From NCBI GenBank assembly GCA_017880705.1, contig JADGRS010000163.1, positions 1 to 6,983 on the forward strand: DNA of 6,983 bases, in the 5' to 3' direction. Of this stretch, positions 1 to 5,672 are shown one piece after another; position 1 is the first letter of the stretch; each line of letters opens with the position of its first letter. Source of the DNA: Burkholderiales bacterium. Lineage in GTDB: Bacteria; Pseudomonadota; Gammaproteobacteria; Burkholderiales; Usitatibacteraceae. A program made the position numbers and the translations under genes. The notes under the pieces are model-generated. The model did no database searches, was not told where the DNA came from, and worked only from the letters and a program-made list of their open reading frames with translations.

Positions 1-389
1 CTATCGACATAGGCCCAACGCTCGGGGGATTCCGCCGAGGCGTGGACGAAGCACGAGGGCCCCTTGCGCACGCACAACGGCAGCTCATCCAGGAACGCGC
101 GCTGCGCCGGCGAAAGCACTTCGCGGCTCCACACGATCGCCGCCGCGGCCGCGTCGTTGAGATAGGCCTTGGAGCCGGAGATCGCGGCATCGTGGTTTCC
201 CTTCACGACGACCGCGCCGCGCGACGAATGCCCGGCGACGATGTCGATCACGGCGCCCGGGTCGGCGCCATAGCCCACGAGGTCGCCGAGGAAGGCGAAC
301 TCCGCCGCGCCGTGCGCGCGGGCATGCGCGAGACAGGCCTCGAGCGCCTCGAGGTTCGAGTGGATATCGGCAAGGAGCGCGATGACCAT
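1..389 (-). CDS. Metallophosphoesterase family protein, N-terminal part (3' end outside window)
   Basis: The visible 129 codons begin MVIALLADIHSN and contain the usual calcineurin-like metallophosphoesterase signatures: D-x-H near the N-terminus (DIHSN, residues 8-12), GDLVGYG (about 39-45), GNHD (about 69-72) and the start of a later VHAS motif (about 118-121). These residues normally bind a dinuclear metal centre in cytoplasmic phosphodiesterases or phosphatases of the YfcE/ApaH-like group; the substrate cannot be told. The ATG at 389 is favoured because an in-frame TGA lies only a few codons upstream and the first motif sits at the expected distance from the start. A weak GAGAG lies about 10 nt upstream. 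There is no signal peptide, so it is probably cytoplasmic. It lies 72 nt after the mtrB-like gene, beyond a strong hairpin, and is probably unrelated to the electron-transfer genes. The C-terminal half lies beyond the left edge. Confidence 0.9.
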   Translation of the reverse strand, partial: MVIALLADIHSNLEALEACLAHARAHGAAEFAFLGDLVGYGADPGAVIDIVAGHSSRGAVVVKGNHDAAISGSKAYLNDAAAAAIVWSREVLSPAQRAFLDELPLCVRKGPSCFVHASAESPERWAYVD

Positions 390-412
390 GCGCCCATGCT
401 CTCACGCAAAGA

Positions 413-436
413 GACCTGCCGCGAATGCGGCAGGTC
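413..436 (-). terminator. Hairpin terminator candidate after the mtrAB unit
   Basis: A perfect inverted repeat has 10-bp arms (GACCTGCCGC at 413-422, GCGGCAGGTC at 427-436) and a 4-nt loop. Read on the minus strand it begins 25 nt after the mtrB stop codon and is followed by TCTCTTTG, a modest T-rich stretch. This fits a rho-independent terminator, although the T tract is short and interrupted, so partial read-through into the phosphoesterase gene is possible. That gene starts only 23 nt further on. Confidence 0.65.
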
Positions 437-461
437 AAAGGTCAGGTACGTTTTCCTGCGA

Positions 462-3146
462 TCAGCGGAAGCGGTACGTGTACGACACCCCGACGACTTG
501 AACCGTGTAGTTCGGCGCCTGCTCGTTGGTCGGCAGGTAGTTTGTGCCGGTCCCGTACTGCATGCCCTGGTAGGACCAATCCACTCCCGTCATCCTCTGG
601 TAGATGTAGATCATCCCCACGGCCGAGCTCTTGTCGATCTGGTACTGGCCGTTGAGACGCACGGTCGTGGTCTTGACCGTCACCGTCGGCAGGTTCTGCG
701 CCGCGATGAAGAACGCGGCGATCGTGCCCGCGGGCGCGCCCGTGATCGCGAGCGGGTTGTTCACGTAGCTGCCGCCGTTCACGCCGATATCGGTCGTCTG
801 GCGCGCATAGGAGACGTCGCCGCCCAGGCGGAGTCTTCCGCCCATCAGCCCCGTCTTGCGCACCGCGAGGCCCAGGGTGTCGACCTTGTCGCGCATGTCC
901 GTGCTCCAGTTGAGACACGGATCCTGCTTGCCGTTCAAGTTGCGCGCGAGGATGGTCCCGTAGCACACCACCGGATCGATCCCCGTGAAGCCCGCCACGT
1001 TGGCGGTGTTGCTGTTGGCGCCGTAGGCGTCGCCCGCGGTCTTCGAGCGGATGTCCTCGTAGGTGTAGAAGAAGCTCGCCGAAAGGTCGTCGCTCGCCGC
1101 GAACGTTCCCTCGAAGTTCAGCGAGTAGCTTTGGGCGCTCTTCAGGCCGTAGACCGAGTTGTCGTAGTCGTCCTTGTTGTAGTCGGCGCCGCCCTGGAAG
1201 GAGAGCTTGTCGGTGGCCTCCCAGTTGAGCATCCCGCGCACCTTGTCGCGGTTGCGGTCGGCCATGTTGAAGCGGCGCATGCCGGGCAGCTCGTTGATGT
1301 TGTTGCGGCTTCCGTAGAGCGCCTGCGGGATGATGCCGCCGTTGTTGCCGTAGATGAGCGCGTTGCCCGTGTACGGCGGCGAGAAGCCCGCGAGAGGCCC
1401 GTATCCCGTGAGCCCGTTGGCGAGCATGTACGCGAGGGCGCTCTGGGTCGCGACCGTCGTGCCGTTGGTCGCGGCGCCGCCCACACCGAGCGCATTGGCC
1501 ATGGGCACGAGCGCGAGGAACGCGTTCTCGTTGTAGTTGTCGACCTTGCGCTGCGAGTAGGCGTAGCTCACCCGCCCCGACAGGTCTTCGACGAGGTTGG
1601 CTTTCCACTCGATGCGCCCGGTGTGCTCCTTCGTCGTGTCGGCGTCTTCGCAGTCGATCCACGCGCCCGTGCAGTCGCGGTCGATCTTCTGGAATTGGTA
1701 GCTGGCGTTGATCGACTGGCCCTTGGCGATGCGGTAGTTCGCCTCGAGATCGGCCTGGTTCAGCTTCTTGCTGTACGCGCGGTTGTTGTAGATGTTGATG
1801 TTGCTGCCGAGCGTATTCGCCGCGAGACCCAGCGCCGAGTTGAACGGCGATGCCGCCGCGGCACGCGCCTCGTTGGCGTCCTGGAAGAAGTAGGTGTTCA
1901 CGGGCGTGCGGTTGTCGCGGTCATCGTACTTGTACGATGCCATGACGTTGAGGTCCTTCATCGGCCGCGCCGTGAGCTTCATGTTGAAGATCTTCGTGAC
2001 GACGAGCCCGTTAAGCGATTGCGTCGGCAGTCCCAGCGGCAGCTGGTTGTTCTGTTCGCCCGTGAGAAAGCTCTCGTTCTGCGTGCCGCGCGCGATCGAT
2101 CCGTTCACCACGAGCTTGGTGGTCGGGTCGAAGTGGTAGCCGCCGGTCATCCCGATCTGGTGGTACTGGTTGCTCGGCGCGCTGCTCATCGTCGCGAACT
2201 TCGTGAGGTCGTTCGCGTCCTGCCAGGTGACCGACTGCACGTTGTTCTTGAAGATCGAGCCGTAGTAGGCGACCTGGAAGAAGGCCTTCGAGCCCGTGAA
2301 GGTGGCGCTAAGGTTGTACTGGTCCGTGGACTGGTCGATGGGATCGGGAAGCGTCGCGGAGAATTCGCTCACCTGCGAGCTCACCGTGCCCATGGGCTTG
2401 TAGCCGGTCTTGTCCTCGTGGCGCACGCTGCCCTTCACCTCCCACAGCGGGTTGACCGTATAGGTGAAGCCGCCGTCGTAGCGCTCGCGCTTGGTGTGGA
2501 GGTCGACGTTCTGGAAGAGGGGCACGTCGGTCGCGATGATGTTGTTCACGATCGCCTGCTGCGCGGCGGTGGGCGGCGTCGAGACGCCGGTCACGAGCGC
2601 CGGAGCGAGCCCCGTCACGGGCGAGAGGCCGCGGAAGTTGGTGCCTGCCGCGCTCACCTGCGGCACGCGAGGCGTGATCCAGTTCCCCGGCAGCGTGAAG
2701 ACGTTGCCGCCGGCGCCCTGGTAGGGAGTCTGGTACGTGTCCGAGCGGTTGCGCAGGATCTCGTCGTAGCCGAAGTCGATGCGGAACTTGCCCTGCTGCC
2801 CGTAGGAGGCCGTCAGGTCGCGCGTGTCGAGCCCGAGGTCCGTGCCGATGACCTTCCAGCGCGTCCCGTCGTCGTTGTCGCCGTAGGTTCCGCCCCTCAC
2901 GTCCAGGTTGAGGATGCCGTAGGCGCCCTTCTTCTGGAGCCCGTTGTACTCGCCGAATTTCGCCGAGTCCTTGTTGACGTATCCGACCCCCGCCTCGATC
3001 CGGCTGGTCGGCTGCGTGAGCGCCGCCACCTCCGGATCCACCGCATCCGCGGCGTACGCCGCCGGTGCGATCGCCATGGCGACCAGCGCGCAGCGAACCG
3101 CCGCCGTCGACGGTTTGACGTTGAATCTCCCGTTGTTCGATTTCAT
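462..3146 (-). CDS. mtrB: MtrB/MtoB/PioB-family outer-membrane beta-barrel of the decaheme electron conduit
   Basis: This 894-residue protein has a signal peptide (positive N-terminus, hydrophobic residues about 18-32, likely cleavage after AYA at 31-33). The mature start, with EAGVGYVNKDSAKFGEYNG at 51-69, resembles MtrB/PioB decaheme-associated barrels. The rest alternates polar and aromatic residues in many amphipathic strands and ends in VGVSYTYRFR, an aromatic-rich barrel terminus. In this family the barrel sheathes the decaheme MtrA partner so that electrons cross the outer membrane. The start at 3146 is supported by GGGAGTC 4 nt upstream of the ATG. It lies 28 nt after the decaheme gene, as in mtr/mto/pio loci. 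Oddities: it is longer than Shewanella MtrB (about 700 residues), with Ala/Gly-rich inserts around 140-210 and 545-620, and it lacks the N-terminal CXXC of Shewanella MtrB. The only mature cysteines are 492, 499, 728 and 744. Family assignment is firm; the electron donor or acceptor is unknown. Confidence 0.92.
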   Translation of the reverse strand: MKSNNGRFNVKPSTAAVRCALVAMAIAPAAYAADAVDPEVAALTQPTSRIEAGVGYVNKDSAKFGEYNGLQKKGAYGILNLDVRGGTYGDNDDGTRWKVIGTDLGLDTRDLTASYGQQGKFRIDFGYDEILRNRSDTYQTPYQGAGGNVFTLPGNWITPRVPQVSAAGTNFRGLSPVTGLAPALVTGVSTPPTAAQQAIVNNIIATDVPLFQNVDLHTKRERYDGGFTYTVNPLWEVKGSVRHEDKTGYKPMGTVSSQVSEFSATLPDPIDQSTDQYNLSATFTGSKAFFQVAYYGSIFKNNVQSVTWQDANDLTKFATMSSAPSNQYHQIGMTGGYHFDPTTKLVVNGSIARGTQNESFLTGEQNNQLPLGLPTQSLNGLVVTKIFNMKLTARPMKDLNVMASYKYDDRDNRTPVNTYFFQDANEARAAAASPFNSALGLAANTLGSNINIYNNRAYSKKLNQADLEANYRIAKGQSINASYQFQKIDRDCTGAWIDCEDADTTKEHTGRIEWKANLVEDLSGRVSYAYSQRKVDNYNENAFLALVPMANALGVGGAATNGTTVATQSALAYMLANGLTGYGPLAGFSPPYTGNALIYGNNGGIIPQALYGSRNNINELPGMRRFNMADRNRDKVRGMLNWEATDKLSFQGGADYNKDDYDNSVYGLKSAQSYSLNFEGTFAASDDLSASFFYTYEDIRSKTAGDAYGANSNTANVAGFTGIDPVVCYGTILARNLNGKQDPCLNWSTDMRDKVDTLGLAVRKTGLMGGRLRLGGDVSYARQTTDIGVNGGSYVNNPLAITGAPAGTIAAFFIAAQNLPTVTVKTTTVRLNGQYQIDKSSAVGMIYIYQRMTGVDWSYQGMQYGTGTNYLPTNEQAPNYTVQVVGVSYTYRFR

Positions 3147-3174
3147 CGCAGACTCCCGATTTTTGCTTATTCGT

Positions 3175-4167
3175 TCAACGCTGGAATTTCGCGCCGGCCG
3201 GATGGTTGGACCCGTGGACCAGGACGTGGCAGTTCATGCAGGCACGCGCGCTCAGCTGCGCGGGCGGGCTCTGGTTCGCGAGGCCCTGGTTGCCGTTGAT
3301 GGTCGTCACGTTGCCGCCCGGAAGGTTGGCGCCACTGTAGATGTTCTTCGAGTGGTCGCCGCTATGGCACTCCTGGCACAGCCAGGGCGCGCGCGCCTTG
3401 AGCAGCGGCGAGTTGGTCGAGCCGTGCGGCGTGTGGCAGTTCGTGCAGTCGTCGGTCACCGGCGCGTGCTCCCAGAGGAACGGGCCGCGTTTTTCCGCGT
3501 GGCACGTGTAGCAGGTGTCGTTCACCGAGTCCTTGACGAGCAGCTTCGGCCCCGTGGAGCCGTGCGGGTTGTGGCAGTCGGAGCACACGACCTTGCCCTC
3601 GAGGATCGGATGGTGCGAGATGCGATGGGTCTGCGCCCGCTCGGTCTTGTGGCAGGTGAAGCAGACTTCCGGCTGCGTCGCCTTCGCGAGCACCTTGTCC
3701 TGCGGCGCGTGAACGGTGTGGCAGCTCGCGCAGGCGAGGTCCTCGCTCTGGTGCTTGCTGCCGGACCAGTGCATGCGCTTGCCCGTCTCGTGGCAGTTGA
3801 GGCATGCGCCGTTGCGCGCATCCGTCGGGGAGACGTGCTTGGAGTCCGTCGCGAAGACGACCTCGGGCCGCGCTCCGCCCGGATCCTTCTGGTGGTTCTC
3901 GCTTTGGCCGTGGCACGACGTGCAAAGAGGCGCCCGCGAATCGGCGCGATTGCCGTGGGGCGTCTGGTAGATCGAGAGCACCGGCTTTCTCCACGCCTCG
4001 TTGTGGCAGACCGTGCATTTCGCATCCTGCGCGAGCCCATCCTGCTGCACGCTGCTTCGGGTGCTCGCCGGCTCCGCCGCGCGCGCCTCGCCCGAAACCG
4101 CGCCCGCCAGCAGGGCCGACGCTGCGCAGATGGCGCCCAACATCTTGACAACTCGTGCTCGCTTCAT
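3175..4167 (-). CDS. mtrA: Decaheme c-type cytochrome, MtrA/MtoA/PioA type (DmsE family)
   Basis: This 330-residue secreted protein has a signal peptide (MKRARVVK, hydrophobic residues about 9-24, cleavage likely after ARA at 28-30). It has exactly ten CXXCH haem c motifs, starting at residues 51, 82, 122, 146, 169, 195, 219, 241, 264 and 310. Many other histidines (for example HGN, HVS, HAP, HHP, PHGS) can act as distal ligands for bis-His haems. The C-terminal CMNCH followed by VHGSNHPAG is typical of the DmsE/MtrA family, and the length matches MtrA. Family members are periplasmic haem wires inserted into an MtrB barrel to carry electrons across the outer membrane. The ATG at 4167 is chosen over an upstream in-frame ATG at 4314 because it places the signal peptide at the N-terminus and has AAGGGG at a proper distance. 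It is first in an mtrA-mtrB unit downstream of a consensus FNR box. Whether it works in metal oxidation (MtoA/PioA) or reduction (MtrA) is not visible. Confidence 0.95.
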   Translation of the reverse strand: MKRARVVKMLGAICAASALLAGAVSGEARAAEPASTRSSVQQDGLAQDAKCTVCHNEAWRKPVLSIYQTPHGNRADSRAPLCTSCHGQSENHQKDPGGARPEVVFATDSKHVSPTDARNGACLNCHETGKRMHWSGSKHQSEDLACASCHTVHAPQDKVLAKATQPEVCFTCHKTERAQTHRISHHPILEGKVVCSDCHNPHGSTGPKLLVKDSVNDTCYTCHAEKRGPFLWEHAPVTDDCTNCHTPHGSTNSPLLKARAPWLCQECHSGDHSKNIYSGANLPGGNVTTINGNQGLANQSPPAQLSARACMNCHVLVHGSNHPAGAKFQR

Positions 4168-4203
4168 CGCGATATCCCCTTGACTTCGATTTTCAGGACC
4201 CGG

Positions 4204-4219
4204 TCGGCCGATCGGCCGA
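4204..4219. promoter_or_regulatory. 16-bp perfect palindrome in the mtrA leader
   Basis: TCGGCCGATCGGCCGA is a perfect palindrome and also two tandem copies of the 8-bp palindrome TCGGCCGA. It lies 36 nt upstream of the mtrA start codon and would fall within the 5' untranslated leader if transcription starts near the FNR box. It could be an operator or form an RNA stem. In GC-rich DNA it could also be chance. Confidence 0.35.
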
Positions 4220-4314
4220 ATTGCGGTTGCTCGTTGTTCACGCTTTCTTAAGCAATATCGAATTCTTCGCTCTTGCCTGCCGCGTCCACACGCTTCTTTG
4301 AACGCAGTTAGCAC

Positions 4315-4329
4315 TCTGAATGATTCAGA
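4315..4329. promoter_or_regulatory. 15-bp palindrome next to the FNR box, possible second operator
   Basis: TCTGAATGATTCAGA consists of 7-bp arms around one central base. It lies 10 bp on the mtrA side of the FNR box, with centres about 24.5 bp apart. If FNR acts from about -41.5, this palindrome would overlap the core promoter, a place typical of repressor operators. It is AT-rich in a GC-rich genome, which makes chance less likely, but I recognise no specific regulator for it. Confidence 0.4.
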
Positions 4330-4339
4330 ATCGTGTCAT

Positions 4340-4353
4340 TTGATGTACATCAA
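4340..4353. promoter_or_regulatory. Consensus FNR/ANR-type binding site upstream of mtrA
   Basis: TTGATGTACATCAA matches the FNR/ANR/DNR consensus TTGAT-N4-ATCAA at all ten defined positions, and the central four bases are also palindromic. It lies 172 nt upstream of the mtrA ATG. The site is symmetric, but the only gene beginning nearby is mtrA, on the minus strand. FNR-type regulators activate genes when oxygen is low (DNR types respond to nitric oxide), so the mtrAB unit is probably induced under micro-oxic or anoxic conditions. With the usual activating position centred near -41.5, transcription would start near 4305, giving a leader of about 137 nt. The -10 region at exactly that spacing is poor, so the precise start is uncertain. 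Confidence 0.75.
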
Positions 4354-4445
4354 CTGCGGCGGAGGCCGACGTTCGGCAACGAACAGAGGGGCGGCCGGCG
4401 GAAAGGCGCGACGCGAAGGCCCGCGGAGAGCGCTACGCGTGGGAG

Positions 4446-4479
4446 GGCCGGCGCCCGCGCGTCGCGCGAAGCACCGGCC
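4446..4479 (-). terminator. GC-rich hairpin after the upstream cytochrome unit
   Basis: GCACCGGCC (4471-4479) and GGCCGGCGC (4446-4454) pair in the transcript over 9 bp with one G-U pair. An inner 5-bp stem with a 3-nt loop (4456-4468) stacks inside. It begins 14 nt after the stop codon of the membrane cytochrome gene. No T tract follows, so it may be a 3'-end stabilising structure or an aid to termination rather than a classical intrinsic terminator. Confidence 0.35.
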
Positions 4480-4493
4480 GGACCTGATTGACC

Positions 4494-5279
4494 TCAGCGG
4501 GCGAGGGGAATGTCGCCGCCGCCTCTTTGCTCGACGACGGGCGGCGTCTTGGAGAACCACATCTGGTACATCGACACCGCCCACATGAAGGCGAAGCACA
4601 TGCCCATGGCGGCGCCGGCGCCCATCACGACCCATGCGAACGGGTGGAAGAGCTTGGTGAAGTACCAGGAGCTCACGTCCGCCACGATGCACACGAAGGG
4701 TGCGGCCACCACCAGACACTTGAACCACACGGGGCGAAGGTAGGCGTGGCTGAAGATGAGCCCCATGATGAAGAAGATGAACGACAGGCCGAAGAGATGG
4801 ATGTGCGAGACCCGCACCAGCGTGAACACGTCCGCGCCGGTGTCCTGCTCGGTCACCTTCTTGAGGTTGTCATATCCATTCAGGTTCGGCAGGTGCGGGT
4901 TGCTGCCGTCGTGGCAAGCCATGCAGCGCTTGTCCAGGACAGGCTTGATGGCGCTCTCGTACTTCGCGCGGTCGGACCCGGCCTGCACCCAGTCGATCAC
5001 CGACTTCGTCTCTTCGGCCGGCAGCATGGTCTGCATCGGCCCCTTCAGCGCGGACTCGAGGCGCGAGCCCTTGCCGCTGCCGCTGTAGGTGATGACGATG
5101 TCCTCGTACGAGAGCATCTTGCCGCCGTCCCTGCCCGATTGCGTATGGAACACATAGATCAGCGCAAAGAGGTACCCCAGCCCGAGGACCAGGAGCACCG
5201 ACGTATAGAGGACGCGCAGGCTATAGGGCAGCTCCGAATAGTGGACATACAGCCGGTGCAGGGGGACATCGCTACTCAT
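4494..5279 (-). CDS. Membrane-bound monoheme c-type cytochrome with four transmembrane helices
   Basis: This 261-residue protein has no cleavable signal peptide. Helix 1 (about 22-44) anchors a domain of about 115 residues containing one haem c site, CMACH at 119-123, preceded by IKPVLDKR. Helices 2 (160-180), 3 (183-206) and 4 (213-241) follow, ending in a short polar tail. Haem c attachment requires the 45-158 domain to be periplasmic, which places His159, His161 and His212 near the periplasmic membrane face and His178 deeper or near the cytoplasmic side. These histidines could ligate haem b or contact quinone, but this is inference; I do not recognise a characterised family. It is last in the upstream cytochrome unit, 46 nt after the monoheme gene. 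AAAGGA lies 7 nt before the ATG. In this context it is a candidate inner-membrane link between the quinone pool and the periplasmic cytochromes, a role filled by CymA in other mtr/mto systems. Confidence 0.85.
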   Translation of the reverse strand: MSSDVPLHRLYVHYSELPYSLRVLYTSVLLVLGLGYLFALIYVFHTQSGRDGGKMLSYEDIVITYSGSGKGSRLESALKGPMQTMLPAEETKSVIDWVQAGSDRAKYESAIKPVLDKRCMACHDGSNPHLPNLNGYDNLKKVTEQDTGADVFTLVRVSHIHLFGLSFIFFIMGLIFSHAYLRPVWFKCLVVAAPFVCIVADVSSWYFTKLFHPFAWVVMGAGAAMGMCFAFMWAVSMYQMWFSKTPPVVEQRGGGDIPLAR

Positions 5280-5299
5280 GGTCCGTTCCTTTGGGTTTG

Positions 5300-5320
5300 C
5301 GCCGCCAGCTACGCGCGGCG
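5300..5320 (-). other. Small intercistronic stem-loop
   Basis: CGCCGC (5300-5305) and GCGGCG (5315-5320) form a 6-bp stem with a 9-nt loop, lying between the monoheme gene and the ribosome-binding site of the membrane cytochrome gene. It is too weak and lacks a T tract for a terminator. It may tune transcript stability or be incidental in this GC-rich DNA. Confidence 0.2.
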
Positions 5321-5325
5321 GGAAA

Positions 5326-5634
5326 TCACTTCTTGAGCGACGCGAAGTAAGCGGCTACGTTCGCCATGTCCTGGTCGCTCAGCGAGGAAACCATCGACTT
5401 CATGACCGGATTGGCGCGCTTGCCGGACTTGTAGTCCTTCATCGCCTGGACGAGCTCGTCTTCCGACTTTCCGGCGAGGGCGGGATTGGGCTTCACGCCC
5501 TCGCCGTTCGCGCCATGGCATCCGGCGCAGGCCTTGGCCTTCGCCTTGCCCGCCGCGACGTCTCCCGCGGCCTGCGCAGCGCTGGCGATACCGAAGAGTG
5601 CGACAACCGCTGCTACCAAGATCGTGGACTTCAT
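5326..5634 (-). CDS. Secreted monoheme class I cytochrome c (c553/c4-like)
   Basis: This 102-residue protein has a clear signal peptide (MKSTILVAAVVALFGIASAAQA, cleavage after AQA at 20-22). The mature domain of about 80 residues has one haem site, CAGCH at 36-40, followed by GANGEG. Met78 in NPVMKSM is the likely sixth ligand, because it aligns with the single conserved Met of each domain of the neighbouring tetraheme protein. The C-terminal LSDQDMANVAAYFASL helix is typical of class I c553/c4 domains. It would be a small soluble periplasmic electron shuttle. The start at 5634 is preferred over an upstream ATG at 5676 that overlaps the previous stop, because it begins the signal peptide and has AGGAG upstream. 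It lies 38 nt after the tetraheme gene. Its position beside mtrAB-like genes recalls the monoheme MtoD of iron oxidisers, but I cannot establish orthology. Confidence 0.93.
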   Translation of the reverse strand: MKSTILVAAVVALFGIASAAQAAGDVAAGKAKAKACAGCHGANGEGVKPNPALAGKSEDELVQAMKDYKSGKRANPVMKSMVSSLSDQDMANVAAYFASLKK

Positions 5635-5672
5635 GGGCCTTCTCCTGTTCAAGTGGGGGTCGATTCGAAAAA

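Larger units (their letters stand above)
4168..4493. other. Intergenic regulatory region upstream of mtrA
   Basis: This gap of about 325 nt separates the membrane cytochrome gene from mtrA and contains no convincing gene; the open frames here are antisense or upstream extensions without a credible start. The half nearest mtrA is less GC-rich than its surroundings, as expected for a promoter, and holds an FNR/ANR box and two other palindromes. The half nearest the upstream gene is very GC-rich and holds a hairpin. No convincing sigma-70 -35/-10 pair was found. A weak TAACTG at 4310-4305 on the minus strand is the best -10 candidate I could see downstream of the FNR box. Confidence 0.7.

Noticed and set aside
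442..1662. Minus-strand open frame of 406 codons inside mtrB in another frame
   Set aside because: Its composition is dominated by Arg/Gly/His and it has no recognisable motif. It is an out-of-frame shadow of the barrel gene.
42..3299. Very long plus-strand open frame (1085 codons) opposite the phosphoesterase and mtrB genes
   Set aside because: Its translation is Arg/Val/Ala/His-rich without domains or a credible start, and it lies antisense to genes with clear family signatures. Long antisense frames are expected in GC-rich coding DNA.
2944..4251. Plus-strand open frame of 435 codons across the mtrB start and the decaheme gene
   Set aside because: It is antisense to the ten-haem cytochrome, which is unmistakable, and its own translation is low-complexity Arg/Ala/Val-rich.
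4168..4314. N-terminal extension of the decaheme protein by 49 residues from an ATG at 4314
   Set aside because: The extension would bury the signal peptide internally and would use the promoter/leader region as coding sequence. The ATG at 4167 has a good ribosome-binding site and gives a normal MtrA length.
4298..4588. Possible small plus-strand gene in the intergenic region
   Set aside because: It overlaps the end of the membrane cytochrome gene, has an Arg/Ala-rich composition with no motif, and starts over the mtrA regulatory elements.
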